Assembly: GCF_008330945.1 (NCBI RefSeq)
Contig: NZ_CP043489.1
Location: 2,429,501 to 2,493,500 of the forward strand
DNA from: Labrys sp. KNU-23
Lineage (GTDB): Bacteria; Pseudomonadota; Alphaproteobacteria; Rhizobiales; Labraceae
Reading direction: 5' to 3'
Length of the DNA: 64,000 nt
Below, in pieces: positions 16,974 through 25,685 of the stretch (positions are counted from its first letter, which is position 1; the number at the start of each line of letters is the position of its first letter). The notes under the pieces were generated by a model. The model was not told where the DNA came from and did not search any database. It was given only the letters and a program-made list of their open reading frames with translations. A program made the translations under genes and the position numbers.

Positions 16974-17684
16974 ATGTCCTCGTCCCCCGCCATCATCGTC
17001 ACCGGCGCCGCCGGCAATCTCGGGGCCGCGGTGGTGCGCGAGCTTGCCAAGGGCAGCGCGCCGCTGGTCCTGATGGAGCGCTCGGTGGAGAAGCTCGAGG
17101 CGCTGGTCGCCTCGCTGCCCTCGGGCACGCAAGTACTGTCGATCGCCGGGACGGACATGACCTCGCAGGAGGCCTGCGAGGCGGCGGTGGCACAGGCAAT
17201 CGCTAAGTTCGCAGCGGTCGGCGGTCTGGCCAACACGGTGGGCGGCTTCGCGATGGCGCCGGTCGCCAAGGCCCTTGCGCAATGGGATGCCATGCTCACC
17301 GGCAATGCCCGCACGGCGCTCGCCATCAGTGCCGCGGTACTGCCGGCGATGCAGGCCGCGCGCCAGGGCCGCATCGTGCATGTGGCGGCGCTGGCCGGGC
17401 AGAAGGCCTCGGCCGGGATGGCCGCCTATGCCGCCTCCAAGGCGGCGCTGCTCCGGCTCACCGAGGCGATCGCCGAGGAATATCGCAAGGACGGCATCAC
17501 CGCCAATTGCGTGCTGCCCGGCGTGATCGACACGCCGCCGAACCGCGCCGCCATGCCCAAGGCCGACACCAGTTCCTGGGTGGCGCCGGAAGCGATCGCG
17601 CGGCTGATCGCCTTCCTGCTCTCGCCGGAAGGCGGCGTGGTCACCGGCGGGGCGATTCCGGCGACCGGCGTGCCGGCGGTGTGA
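16974..17684 (+). CDS. Short-chain dehydrogenase/reductase (SDR)
   Basis: A 236-residue classical-fold SDR. The nucleotide-binding loop is VTGAAGNLGAA, and the active-site motif is YAASK (in MAAYAASKAALLRL). The post-catalytic segment is ITANCVLPGVIDTPPNR. The catalytic Ser position before the Tyr is not obvious: VHVAALAGQ carries Ala where Ser is usual, so activity may differ from standard members. The substrate is unknown. The ATG at 16974 has GGGAG upstream (GGGAGTGCCCGCC). It is the first chromosomal gene right of attR and may have been a neighbour of tRNA-Leu before insertion. Confidence 0.85.
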   Translation: MSSSPAIIVTGAAGNLGAAVVRELAKGSAPLVLMERSVEKLEALVASLPSGTQVLSIAGTDMTSQEACEAAVAQAIAKFAAVGGLANTVGGFAMAPVAKALAQWDAMLTGNARTALAISAAVLPAMQAARQGRIVHVAALAGQKASAGMAAYAASKAALLRLTEAIAEEYRKDGITANCVLPGVIDTPPNRAAMPKADTSSWVAPEAIARLIAFLLSPEGGVVTGGAIPATGVPAV

Positions 17685-17704
17685 GAGCCGTATGACTGGT
17701 GCCT

Positions 17705-17805
17705 GGGAGCGCGGACGTCACAGTGACATGCCTGCATGTCTCAATGTCCGCTCTTCCTTTCGCAAGCTCGGCTTTTCCAAGAGCGGACAGGATGTCCGCG
17801 CTCCC
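17705..17805. repeat. Cloverleaf-like intergenic repeat
   Basis: A perfect 12-bp outer stem (GGGAGCGCGGAC, 17705-17716; GTCCGCGCTCCC, 17794-17805) encloses two inner hairpins. These are GACATGC/GCATGTC (17725-17740) and TGTCCGCTCTT/AAGAGCGGACA (17745-17755 with 17779-17789). The overall plan resembles that of the element at 43981-44088, though the sequence differs. Confidence 0.75.
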
Positions 17806-17894
17806 GGGAGGCGCCGGATGTCGCCTTCGAGCAATTGCCCGGCAATCTTCCGGCGCTATAGTTCCATCCAAAATCCCGCCGGAGGAGGAACTGC

Positions 17895-19067
17895 ATGCCG
17901 AACCCTTTCATCCGTCTCCCCAAAGCAGGCGCGCTCGCCCTGCCGCTCGCGCTGGGCCTCGCAATGGGCGCCGCTTCGCCCGCCAGCGCCAAGGGCTGCG
18001 AGGATCTGGCAGCCGGGCGCTGCAAGGTGAAGCTGCCCGGCGGCATCACCATGGCCTATGTCGAGACCGGGCCGAAGGACGGGCCGGCGGTGCTCCTCAT
18101 CCATGGCCTCACCGACAATATCCGTTCCTGGTCGACGACGATGGCGGCGCTGCACAAGCGCGACCCCGGCCTGCACATCCTTGCCATGGACCTGCGCGGC
18201 CACGGCCAGACCTCGATGCCACCCCGCGCCGCCTGTTCGCCCGCGCCGGAAAAATGCTTCCGGACCAGCGACTTCGCCGGCGACATCGTCGCCTTCATGA
18301 AGGCCAAGAAGATCGCCAAGGCGACCCTGGCCGGCCATTCGCTCGGCAGTTTCGTTACCCAGGAAGTCGCGCTGGAGCACCCCGAACTGGTCGAGCGCGC
18401 CGTGCTGGTGGCGAGCTCCACCAAGGGCGTCGACAATGTCGCCTTGCGCGACTACGTGCTCAAGGAGCCGGTGGAAGGCTCCTGGAAGAAGGCGCTGGAG
18501 GCCAAGGGCTGGAAATATCCGGCCGGCTTCTACATGCTCACCCCGCTGAAGGCTGATCCCAAGGCCGAGGACTGGATCGCCAAGAACTGGGTGGTGGATC
18601 CGGCAGCCGATCCCGCCTTCCTCAAGCCCTATGTGCCGGAGACCGCCAATGTCCGGCTCGGCACCTGGATCGGCGCCAGCAAGGCGCTGCTCGCCACCGA
18701 CAACACCGAACGGCTGAAAAGCTTCTCGGTACCCGTGCTGGTGCTCTGGGCGACGCAGGACAGCATCTTCCTGGAGGCCGACCAGACCTGGCTGAAGCAG
18801 TCCCTCTCCGAGGCGGCCAAGACCAAGGGCATCCCCGCCTATTGGAAGCGCTATGGCGTGATTCCCCTGCCGGCTTCCGGGGCGCAGGTCAGCGATATCG
18901 GCCATAACGTGCAATGGGGCGCACCGGACGCCGTCGCCGCCGACATCGAGACCTTCATCAAGACGGGCGCACCCACCAGCGATCTCCTGCACAGCGACAA
19001 GCCGCCGGCGCTCGATCACATCGTCACCGAGCCGGGCAAGGCGGAAGTTATCAAGCTCGGCCAGTAA
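17895..19067 (+). CDS. Exported alpha/beta hydrolase
   Basis: A 390-residue protein with an N-terminal signal peptide (hydrophobic ALALPLALGLAMGAA, cleavage near SPASA-KG). The alpha/beta-hydrolase core shows HGLTDN (oxyanion region), DLRGHGQTS, and the nucleophile elbow GHSLGS. A late acidic residue in LWATQDSIF and a His in DIGHNVQWGAP complete a likely Ser-Asp-His triad. Four Cys residues early in the mature part (CEDL, GRCK, AACS, EKCF) could form periplasmic disulfides. The substrate is not predictable. It is a monocistronic gene between two repeat elements. Confidence 0.85.
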   Translation: MPNPFIRLPKAGALALPLALGLAMGAASPASAKGCEDLAAGRCKVKLPGGITMAYVETGPKDGPAVLLIHGLTDNIRSWSTTMAALHKRDPGLHILAMDLRGHGQTSMPPRAACSPAPEKCFRTSDFAGDIVAFMKAKKIAKATLAGHSLGSFVTQEVALEHPELVERAVLVASSTKGVDNVALRDYVLKEPVEGSWKKALEAKGWKYPAGFYMLTPLKADPKAEDWIAKNWVVDPAADPAFLKPYVPETANVRLGTWIGASKALLATDNTERLKSFSVPVLVLWATQDSIFLEADQTWLKQSLSEAAKTKGIPAYWKRYGVIPLPASGAQVSDIGHNVQWGAPDAVAADIETFIKTGAPTSDLLHSDKPPALDHIVTEPGKAEVIKLGQ

Positions 19068-19123
19068 GGCCGGTCTGAAGAGACTGACGCGATAATCGCA
19101 ACGGGGCCGAAGAAAGCTCAGTT

Positions 19124-19201
19124 TTGTCATGCCCGGGCCTGTCCCGGGCATCCAGCTACCGCTGCGGCCCTGGGTTGCCGGGACAAGCCCGGCAACGACA
19201 A
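19124..19201. repeat. Intergenic hairpin repeat (TTGTCATGCCCGGG type)
   Basis: Arms starting TTGTCATGCCCGGGCC (19124 on) and ending GGCAACGACAA (to 19201) form a long imperfect hairpin containing smaller self-complementary CCCGGGC and GCCGGG segments. This type is common between genes in Alphaproteobacteria. It may help terminate the hydrolase transcript. Confidence 0.6.
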
Positions 19202-19257
19202 AAGTCGAGTTCCATCGATTTTAGGTCACACCGGCCCACCGGGGTCGCGAACCCAAT

Positions 19258-19311
19258 TTCACTTTAAGGCTTGTTAAGTACGGCAATTCACTTTATGACT
19301 TGTTAAGTGAA
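19258..19311. promoter_or_regulatory. Tandem operator of the PuuR-like regulator
   Basis: The 22-bp string TTCACTTTAAGGCTTGTTAAGT (19258-19279; 20 of its bases are TTCACTTTAAGGCTTGTTAA) is repeated with two changes at 19287-19308, a 29-bp period. The second copy extends to an inverted repeat TTCACTT...AAGTGAA (19287-19311), with an inner dyad ACTTGTTAAGT. It ends 16 bp before the regulator's ATG, so autoregulation is likely. Confidence 0.65.
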
Positions 19312-19326
19312 TCTGCCGAGGCCCTG

Positions 19327-20019
19327 ATGAAGCGTGCCGACGATCACAATGCCGACAGCGGTGCCGCGCCCAATCTGGAAGCGCGGCGCTCCAGCGTCCT
19401 GGGCCAGCGCGTCAAGGCCTTCCGCACCGCGCGCCGGCTGACCCTGCGCGAGCTCGGAGACCTCACCGGCACCACGGCCAGCTTCCTGTCCCAGCTCGAA
19501 CGCGGGCTTTCCGGCGCCAACACCTCCACTTTGATGGGGATCGCCAACGCCCTCGGCATCAATGTCGCCGACCTCTTCGACGAGGGCGAGGCTTTGCCGC
19601 ACAAGGTCGTCTCCCGCTCCGAGCGCCCGGCCTTGCCGGCCAGCGGCGGCTGCCACAAGACCCTGCTGTCCCGGCGCCCCCTTCGTGACCTCGAAGTCTA
19701 TTCCGGCGAGTTCGACGTCGGCGGCTCCACGGGCGATCTGCCCTATACCCATGGCAATTCCCACGAGATGTTCCTGGTGCTGCAGGGGCGCCTGGAACTG
19801 ACGCTCGGCCAGGAGAGCTTCATCCTCGAGGCGGGTGACAGCATCGAATATTCGTCCTCGACGCCGCACAAGACGGCGAACATCGGCGACACGCCGGCCG
19901 AGGTGGTGTGGATCATCTCCCCGCCGACCAGCGGCGCCGCCGATCTCGACCAATATGTGATCCGGAAATCGCTCGCATCCGGATCGCCACAACAAACAAG
20001 CGAGTCTTCAGAGGGATAA
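19327..20019 (+). CDS. XRE-cupin transcriptional regulator (PuuR-like)
   Basis: A 230-residue regulator. The N-terminal XRE helix-turn-helix is LTLRELGDLTGTTASFLSQL, then ANTSTLMGIANALGI. The C-terminal cupin is HGNSHEMFLVLQGRLELTLG, then LEAGDSIEYSSSTPHK. PuuR-type proteins sense polyamines or related amines and repress uptake and catabolism genes. A polyamine-type ABC transporter starts 4 bp downstream, and an amine-oxidising flavoprotein lies at the end of the cluster. The ATG at 19327 has GAGG upstream; the TTG at 19300 would place the operator inside the gene. Probably an autorepressor acting on the tandem sites just upstream. Confidence 0.88.
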   Translation: MKRADDHNADSGAAPNLEARRSSVLGQRVKAFRTARRLTLRELGDLTGTTASFLSQLERGLSGANTSTLMGIANALGINVADLFDEGEALPHKVVSRSERPALPASGGCHKTLLSRRPLRDLEVYSGEFDVGGSTGDLPYTHGNSHEMFLVLQGRLELTLGQESFILEAGDSIEYSSSTPHKTANIGDTPAEVVWIISPPTSGAADLDQYVIRKSLASGSPQQTSESSEG

Positions 20020-20023
20020 TGGG

Positions 20024-21118
20024 ATGACAACTGCAACGGCATTTGCAAAAGCGCTTTGTACCGGCCTGGCCGGCGCTGCCTTCACCCTGCTGGCGGCCTC
20101 CTCGGGCCAGGCCCAGACCGCGCCGCCGGCCGGCACCATCGGGGAGGGCTCGCTGAAGGACAAGACGCTGACCTTTGTCTCCTATGGCGGCATCTACCAG
20201 GACGGCCAGAACGCAGCGCTCAAGGAATTCGCCGAAAAGTCCGGCGTCAAGCTCCTCAACGACGGCCCCACCGAGCTCGCCAAGCTCCAGGCCCAGATCG
20301 AATCGGGCAACGTCACCTGGGACGTCGTCGACACCGGCGACCTCGCGCCCTTCGCCTATTGCGGCAAGTACTTCCAGAAGCTCGACTTCACCAAGATCGA
20401 CGTCTCGCACATTCCGCCCGGCCAGGTCGGTCCCTGCAGCGTGCCGGCCATGAATTACGGCATCGTGCTGATGTACAAGACCGACAAGTTCAAGGACCAT
20501 CCGCCCAAGAACTGGAAGGACTTCTTCGACACCAAGAATTTTCCGGGCACGCGCGGCATCGACGGCAGCGGCGACCCGCCGGTCGGCCTGCTCGAGCAGG
20601 CGCTGCTGGCCGACGGCCATCCCGTGGACAAGATGACGCCCGAGGACATCGACAAGTCCATCGCCCGGATCAAGGCCCTCGGACCCGATACGGTGTTCTG
20701 GAAGACCGGTGCCGAATCCCAGCAGCTCGCCGAGTCCGGCGAGATCGACATGCTGCTGATGTGGACCGGTCGCGCCATGACCGCCGTCAAGAACGGCGCC
20801 AAATACACCCCCGTCTGGCAGGACTGGCTGGTGGTCAAGGACCAGCTCGCCATCCCGGTCGGAGTCAAGGATCCCGCCGCCGCCCATGCGCTGATCAATG
20901 CCTATCTCGGCAAGAGCGCGCAGGAGGCCCTGACCCAGAAGACGTCCTATTCCCCGGTCAACAACGAGGCCAAGCCCGAGGTCGACGCCCAGGTGCAGGC
21001 CTTCCTCACCAACACGCCCGAGCGCGTCAAGCAGGGCTACGGCTTCAACACCGCCTTCTGGACCGACAACTTCCAGGCGCTGAACGAGAAATGGGGCTCC
21101 CTGCTGGCGGGCAATTGA
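20024..21118 (+). CDS. Polyamine-type ABC transporter, periplasmic substrate-binding protein
   Basis: A 364-residue protein with a signal peptide (GAAFTLLAASSGQA-QT). The mature part begins TLTFVSYGGIYQDGQNAALKEF, as in PotD/PotF-like binding proteins, with WDVVDTGD and LLMWTGRAMTAVKNGAKYTP in the usual places. It would deliver a polyamine or related cationic compound to the permeases encoded downstream. It starts 4 bp after the regulator gene, and a hairpin element separates it from the first permease, which may allow higher expression of the binding protein. Confidence 0.88.
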   Translation: MTTATAFAKALCTGLAGAAFTLLAASSGQAQTAPPAGTIGEGSLKDKTLTFVSYGGIYQDGQNAALKEFAEKSGVKLLNDGPTELAKLQAQIESGNVTWDVVDTGDLAPFAYCGKYFQKLDFTKIDVSHIPPGQVGPCSVPAMNYGIVLMYKTDKFKDHPPKNWKDFFDTKNFPGTRGIDGSGDPPVGLLEQALLADGHPVDKMTPEDIDKSIARIKALGPDTVFWKTGAESQQLAESGEIDMLLMWTGRAMTAVKNGAKYTPVWQDWLVVKDQLAIPVGVKDPAAAHALINAYLGKSAQEALTQKTSYSPVNNEAKPEVDAQVQAFLTNTPERVKQGYGFNTAFWTDNFQALNEKWGSLLAGN

Positions 21119-21143
21119 GGCGGAGCAGAAAGAGGCGCGCCTC

Positions 21144-21298
21144 CCTTCTCCCCCTGCGGGTATCGTCCACTCCAAGTGGAGTGGGCTGGGTGCCCCGAAG
21201 GGGCGGATGAGGGGGACACACAACCTTGATGGTTGTCCGCCAACACCCCTCATCCGTCATTGCTTCGCAATGCCACCTTCTCCCGCAGGGGGAGAAGG
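21144..21298. repeat. Nested inverted repeat between binding protein and permease genes
   Basis: The outer arms CCTTCTCCCCCTGCGGG (21144-21160) and CCCGCAGGGGGAGAAGG (21282-21298) match perfectly over 17 bp. Inside are CGGATGAGGGG/CCCCTCATCCG (21204-21214 with 21246-21256) and a small ACAACC/GGTTGT hairpin. This is a familiar rhizobial repeat. Its place inside an operon suggests transcript processing or attenuation. Confidence 0.7.
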
Positions 21299-21350
21299 TT
21301 GGTCGTGCCTTGCTCGTTCCGGCCGAACCGTTCGAACTCAGGAGCCGCAC

Positions 21351-22229
21351 GTGACGGACACCATGCAACCCTCCACGGCCATCGGCCGGCAGCGCCGGGT
21401 CCGGCCACTTTCGGCCTATCCGTCGCTGCTGACGGTCCCGGCCGTGCTGCTGCTGATCCTCGCCATGGGCTACCCCCTGCTGACGGTGGTGGTGCGCAGC
21501 TTTGCCGAGCCGAGTTGGGGCCTGCAGAACTATGTCTGGTTCTTCTCCACCCCGGCGAACCTCACCGTGCTGGCGCGCACCTTCTCCATCGCCGCCTGGG
21601 TCACGCTGGTCTGCGTGATCGCGGCCTATCCCTATGCCTATCTGATGACGGCGGTCGGGCCGAAATGGCGGCTGGTGCTGATCCTGTGCGTGCTGGTGCC
21701 CTTCTGGGTCAGCGGCGTGGTGCGCACGCTCGCCTGGGTGGTGCTGCTGCAGGATTCCGGCGTGATCAACACGGCGCTGCAGGCGGTCGGCCTCGATGGC
21801 ATCAAGCTGATCCGTACCCCCCTCGGCGTCGTCATCGGCATGGCGCAGGTGCTGCTGCCCTTCATGATCCTGCCGCTCTATTCGGTGATGCGCAGCATCG
21901 ATTTGCGCCTGATCCAGGCGGCGCGCAGCCTCGGCGCCAACCCTGTCAGAGCCTTCTGGCAGATCTATTTGCCCCTGTCGCTGCCCGGCGTCTTCGCCGG
22001 CGCCATCATCGTCTTCATCCTGTCGCTCGGCTTCTACATCACCCCGGCTTTGCTGGGCGGGCCGCGCAGCACCATGCTCTCCACTTTGGTGCAGACCCAG
22101 GTGCTGAGCCTGCTGGCCTGGGGTCGCGGCGGAGCGATGGGCGTGATCCTGCTGGTGGCGACCTTCCTGCTGCTCGCCATCGCCGCACCCTTGATGCGCC
22201 AGCGCCACAAGCAGGCCTCGAGGAGCTGA
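21351..22229 (+). CDS. ABC transporter permease (polyamine type, PotB-like)
   Basis: A 292-residue inner-membrane protein with about six hydrophobic segments. The EAA loop that docks to the ATPase reads QAARSLGANPVRAFWQIYLPLSLPG. The PotB-like order of segments and gene order (binding protein, two permeases, ATPase) support polyamine-type uptake. The start is GTG at 21351 with AGGAG 7 nt upstream. An upstream in-frame extension runs through the repeat element and is unlikely. Confidence 0.87.
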   Translation: MTDTMQPSTAIGRQRRVRPLSAYPSLLTVPAVLLLILAMGYPLLTVVVRSFAEPSWGLQNYVWFFSTPANLTVLARTFSIAAWVTLVCVIAAYPYAYLMTAVGPKWRLVLILCVLVPFWVSGVVRTLAWVVLLQDSGVINTALQAVGLDGIKLIRTPLGVVIGMAQVLLPFMILPLYSVMRSIDLRLIQAARSLGANPVRAFWQIYLPLSLPGVFAGAIIVFILSLGFYITPALLGGPRSTMLSTLVQTQVLSLLAWGRGGAMGVILLVATFLLLAIAAPLMRQRHKQASRS

Positions 22230-22231
22230 CG

Positions 22232-23014
22232 ATGAAACCGCTGCGTCTCTTCCTCGCTCTGTTCTGCCTGCTGATCGCGCTCTGGCTGGTGCTGCCGACA
22301 TTGGTGATCATCCCGATGTCGTTCAACCAGAACAAGTCGCTGGCCTTCCCGCCATCGGGCTTTTCCTGGCAGTGGTACGAGAACTTCCTCACCAATCCGG
22401 ACTGGTCGTCCAGCTTCTTCAACTCGCTGCGCATCGCCACCGTCGTCGCCATCATCGCCACACTGATCGGCACGCTCGCCGCGCTCGGCCTCAGCCGCAT
22501 GAAGCATGCGGGCGGCGGCATCCTGCGCGCCCTGCTGATCACACCCATGGTGGTGCCGGGCGTGGTGCTGGCGGTCGGGATCTATTCGGTCTACCTCACC
22601 TACAAGCTGGTCGGCACGGATCTCGGCTTCGTCATCGCCCACACCATGCTGGCAATCCCCTTCGTGCTGATTGCCGTCTCGGCCAGCCTGGAGATGTTCG
22701 ACGTCAGGCTCGAAAAGGCGGCGGCCAGCCTCGGCGCCAACCGCTTCACCACCTTCCGCACCATCACCCTGCCGCTGATCGCGCCCGGCATCCTGTCGGG
22801 CCTGCTCTTTGCCTTCGTGACCTCCTTCGACGAGATCATCGTCGCGCTGTTCATCACCAATCCCTACCTGAAGACGCTGCCGGTGCAGATCTTCACTTCC
22901 ATCACCCGCGACGCCGACCCCACGGTCGCTGCGGTGGGAACCATCGTCTTCCTTGCCACGACATTGCTGATCGCCGCCGGCCTTCTCCTCGGCGCGCGAT
23001 CGAAGAGGAGCTGA
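22232..23014 (+). CDS. ABC transporter permease (polyamine type, PotC-like)
   Basis: A 260-residue permease with an N-terminal membrane segment (LRLFLALFCLLIALWLVLP) and further segments. Its EAA loop reads KAAASLGANRFTTFRTITLPLIAPG. It pairs with the PotB-like permease; only 2 bp separate the two genes, and AGGAG lies just upstream, so translation is coupled. The segment FVTSFDEIIVALF before the last membrane spans is typical of PotC-type permeases. Confidence 0.87.
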   Translation: MKPLRLFLALFCLLIALWLVLPTLVIIPMSFNQNKSLAFPPSGFSWQWYENFLTNPDWSSSFFNSLRIATVVAIIATLIGTLAALGLSRMKHAGGGILRALLITPMVVPGVVLAVGIYSVYLTYKLVGTDLGFVIAHTMLAIPFVLIAVSASLEMFDVRLEKAAASLGANRFTTFRTITLPLIAPGILSGLLFAFVTSFDEIIVALFITNPYLKTLPVQIFTSITRDADPTVAAVGTIVFLATTLLIAAGLLLGARSKRS

Positions 23015-23015
23015 G

Positions 23016-24164
23016 ATGTCCAACGCCGCAGCCGCCATCGCTACTCCTACCGGCTCCCCTCAGGGCGCGGCCGGCGCCGCCATCGATATCCGCAATGCCA
23101 GCAAGCATTATGGCAACTTCACCGCACTCGACGATGTCAGCCTCCATATCGAGCCCGGCGAGTTCATGACGCTGCTCGGCCCCAGCGGCTCGGGCAAGAC
23201 GACCACGCTCAACGTGGTGGCAGGGTTCACCGAGCTCTCCAGCGGTGCGCTTGCCGTCGGGGGCGAGGACATCAGCGGCCTGCCGGCGCACAAGCGCAAT
23301 ATCGGTGTGGTCTTCCAGCATTACGCCCTGTTCCCGCACATGACCGTCGGCAAGAACGTCGCTTATCCCCTCGCCTTGCGCGGTGTTCCCAAGGGCGAAC
23401 GCGAGGCGCGTGTCCGCCGCGCCCTCGACATGGTCAAGATGGCCGATTTCGCCCATCGCTATCCCAGCGAGCTTTCCGGCGGCCAGCAGCAGCGCGTGGC
23501 ACTGGCCCGCGCCATCGTATTCGACCCGCCGCTCCTCTTGATGGACGAGCCGCTCGGCGCGCTCGACAAGAAGCTGCGCGAATGGCTGCAGCTCGAGATC
23601 AAGCGCATCCATCGCGAGCTCGGCACCACCTTCGTCTATGTCACCCACGACCAGGAAGAGGCCCTGGTGCTGTCCGACCGCATCGCCGTGTTCAACCATG
23701 GCCGCATCGAGCAGGTCGGCACCGGGCGCGAGCTCTATGACGAGCCGGCCACCTTGTTCGTCGGCAAGTTCATCGGCGAATCCACCACCTTGCGCGGGGC
23801 CGTGGAAACCTCCGGCAACGAAACCTGCCTCACCATTGCCGGGCAGAAGGTGGTCTCGCAGGAAAGGCTCGCCGATGGCCGGCAGCCAGTGATGCTGCTA
23901 CGGCCGGAGAAACTCTCGCTCGCGCCGGCGGCCACCGGTGCGCGCGACAGCCACAACAGCCTGTCCGGCCAGGTCAGCGAAGCGATCTATCTCGGCTCCA
24001 GCTCGAAATACCAGGTCGTGCTGGCCGACGGCTCGGTCGCGATCGTGCGCGCCCCGCTGGAAAGCAGGCCCTTCGCCATCGGCGAGGCGGTCGACCTCTG
24101 CTGGGCGAGCGGCGATGCCAAGCTGCTGGCCGACGACGATCGCGCCGACCTGACCTTGACTTAA
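23016..24164 (+). CDS. ABC transporter ATPase (polyamine type, PotA-like)
   Basis: A 382-residue ATPase: Walker A GPSGSGKTT, Q-loop VVFQHYALFPHMTV, signature LSGGQQQRVALARA, Walker B LLLMDEPLGALD, and H-loop VTHDQEEA. A TOBE-type regulatory domain follows (LLRPEKLSLAP onward). It powers the importer encoded directly upstream; its ATG begins 1 bp after the permease stop. A small inverted repeat (24186-24204) after the stop may end this transcriptional unit or reduce read-through to the flavoprotein gene. Confidence 0.9.
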   Translation: MSNAAAAIATPTGSPQGAAGAAIDIRNASKHYGNFTALDDVSLHIEPGEFMTLLGPSGSGKTTTLNVVAGFTELSSGALAVGGEDISGLPAHKRNIGVVFQHYALFPHMTVGKNVAYPLALRGVPKGEREARVRRALDMVKMADFAHRYPSELSGGQQQRVALARAIVFDPPLLLMDEPLGALDKKLREWLQLEIKRIHRELGTTFVYVTHDQEEALVLSDRIAVFNHGRIEQVGTGRELYDEPATLFVGKFIGESTTLRGAVETSGNETCLTIAGQKVVSQERLADGRQPVMLLRPEKLSLAPAATGARDSHNSLSGQVSEAIYLGSSSKYQVVLADGSVAIVRAPLESRPFAIGEAVDLCWASGDAKLLADDDRADLTLT

Positions 24165-24185
24165 ACGAACAGCGCCAACCTTTAG

Positions 24186-24204
24186 CCTCCCCATCAAGGG
24201 GAGG
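24186..24204. terminator. Short GC-rich hairpin after the ABC transporter operon
   Basis: CCTCCCC (24186-24192) and GGGGAGG (24198-24204) form a 7-bp stem with a 5-nt loop, 22 bp after the ATPase stop. There is no T-run, so termination would be weak. Confidence 0.4.
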
Positions 24205-24259
24205 TTAAGCGCCATCTCCGCACAGCCATATTGCATCTCTTTTACGCGAGCCTCCCATC

Positions 24260-25645
24260 ATGGACGTCAAGGTCAACGGCAACATCTCGTTCTGGTACGC
24301 CGATATCGGCGGCGTGCCCGGCTATCGCCCGGCGCTGCCGGGCGACCGCAACGCCGATGTCTGCATCGTCGGCGGCGGCTTTACCGGGCTGTGGACGTCC
24401 TATTATCTGAAGAAGGCCAATCCCGGCCTCAACATCATCGTCGTCGAGAAGGAATTCGCCGGCTTCGGCGCCTCCGGACGCAATGGCGGCTGGCTCTCGG
24501 GGGGCTTTGGCTGGTCACGCGAGAAATATCTGAAGACGTCCTCGCGCGGCGCGGTCGTCGACATGGAAGCGGCGATGCACGGCTCGGTAAACGAAGTGAT
24601 CGCCGTTACCGAGCGCGAGGGCATCGATGCCGACGTCCGCCGCAACGACACGCTGACGGTGGCCGTCAACCAGGCCCAGCTCGGCCGCATCCGCCAGTCC
24701 TATGCGTATGAGAAGGGCTGGAGCGTCCCCGATGCGCGCATCAGCCTGATCGGCCGCGAGGAGATGCGCAAGCGTATCGAGATCCACAATGCCGAGGGTG
24801 CCCTGGTGCATCACGACACCGCCCGCGTGCAGCCGGCCAAGCTGGTGCGGGGCCTCGCCGCCGTGGTCGAACGCCTCGGCGTGTCCATCTACGAGCAGAC
24901 CGAGGTCGTCGGCATCGAGAAGGGGGCTGTGACCACCAAGCGGGGCACCGTGCGCGCGCCAATCATCATCCGGGCGACGGAGGGCTTCACCGCCGGCATT
25001 CCCGGCTTCGAGCGCCTGTGGATCCCGATGAACAGCGCCATCCTGATGACCGAGCCCCTCAGCGAAGAGCAATGGAGCCGGATCGGTTGGAACGGCTACG
25101 AACTTCTGGGCGATGCGACACACGGTTATTGCTATGCCCAGCGCACGCGTGAAGGCCGCATCGCCATGGGCGGGCGCGGCGTGCCCTATCGTTACGGCTC
25201 GGCCACCGACGTGCGCGGACAGACGCAGGATCAGACCATCGCGCAGCTCTACGCCATCCTGATGCGCCATCTGCCCCAGACCAAGGGCCTCAAGATGGAG
25301 CATGCCTGGTGCGGCGTGCTCGGCGTGCCGCGCGACTGGTGCACCACCGTCGGCCTCGATCGCAAGAACGGCATCGGCTGGGCCGGCGGCTATGTCGGCC
25401 TCGGCGTCTCCACTTCCAACCTGTCGGGTCGCACCCTCGCCGACCTGATCCTGGAACGGGATACGCCGCTGACCCGCCTGCCCTGGGTCAACCGCTCCGT
25501 GCGGGAATGGGAGCCGGAGCCTTTCCGCTGGCTCGGCATCCACTCTATGTACCAGCTCTATCACATGGCCGACCGGCGCGAGGCGGCTGGCCTGCAGCAG
25601 ACCTCGCGCCTCGCCACCTTCGCCAACAAGATCACCGGGCGCTGA
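24260..25645 (+). CDS. FAD-dependent amine oxidoreductase (gamma-glutamylputrescine oxidase-like)
   Basis: A 461-residue DAO-fold flavoprotein. The FAD-binding motif is CIVGGGFTGLWTSYYL, then VVEKEFAGFGASGRNGGW, and the C-terminal flavin contact region is GWAGGYVGLGVSTSNL. The ASGRNGGW signature is shared with PuuB-type gamma-glutamylputrescine oxidases and related amine oxidases. Its place after a PuuR-like regulator and polyamine importer suggests it oxidises the imported amine or its glutamyl conjugate. No gamma-glutamylputrescine synthetase gene is present in the window, so the exact substrate is open. Confidence 0.85.
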   Translation: MDVKVNGNISFWYADIGGVPGYRPALPGDRNADVCIVGGGFTGLWTSYYLKKANPGLNIIVVEKEFAGFGASGRNGGWLSGGFGWSREKYLKTSSRGAVVDMEAAMHGSVNEVIAVTEREGIDADVRRNDTLTVAVNQAQLGRIRQSYAYEKGWSVPDARISLIGREEMRKRIEIHNAEGALVHHDTARVQPAKLVRGLAAVVERLGVSIYEQTEVVGIEKGAVTTKRGTVRAPIIIRATEGFTAGIPGFERLWIPMNSAILMTEPLSEEQWSRIGWNGYELLGDATHGYCYAQRTREGRIAMGGRGVPYRYGSATDVRGQTQDQTIAQLYAILMRHLPQTKGLKMEHAWCGVLGVPRDWCTTVGLDRKNGIGWAGGYVGLGVSTSNLSGRTLADLILERDTPLTRLPWVNRSVREWEPEPFRWLGIHSMYQLYHMADRREAAGLQQTSRLATFANKITGR

Positions 25646-25685
25646 GAAGTCCCGGTTCCAGCTATTTCAACGCGCCTGAATTGGA

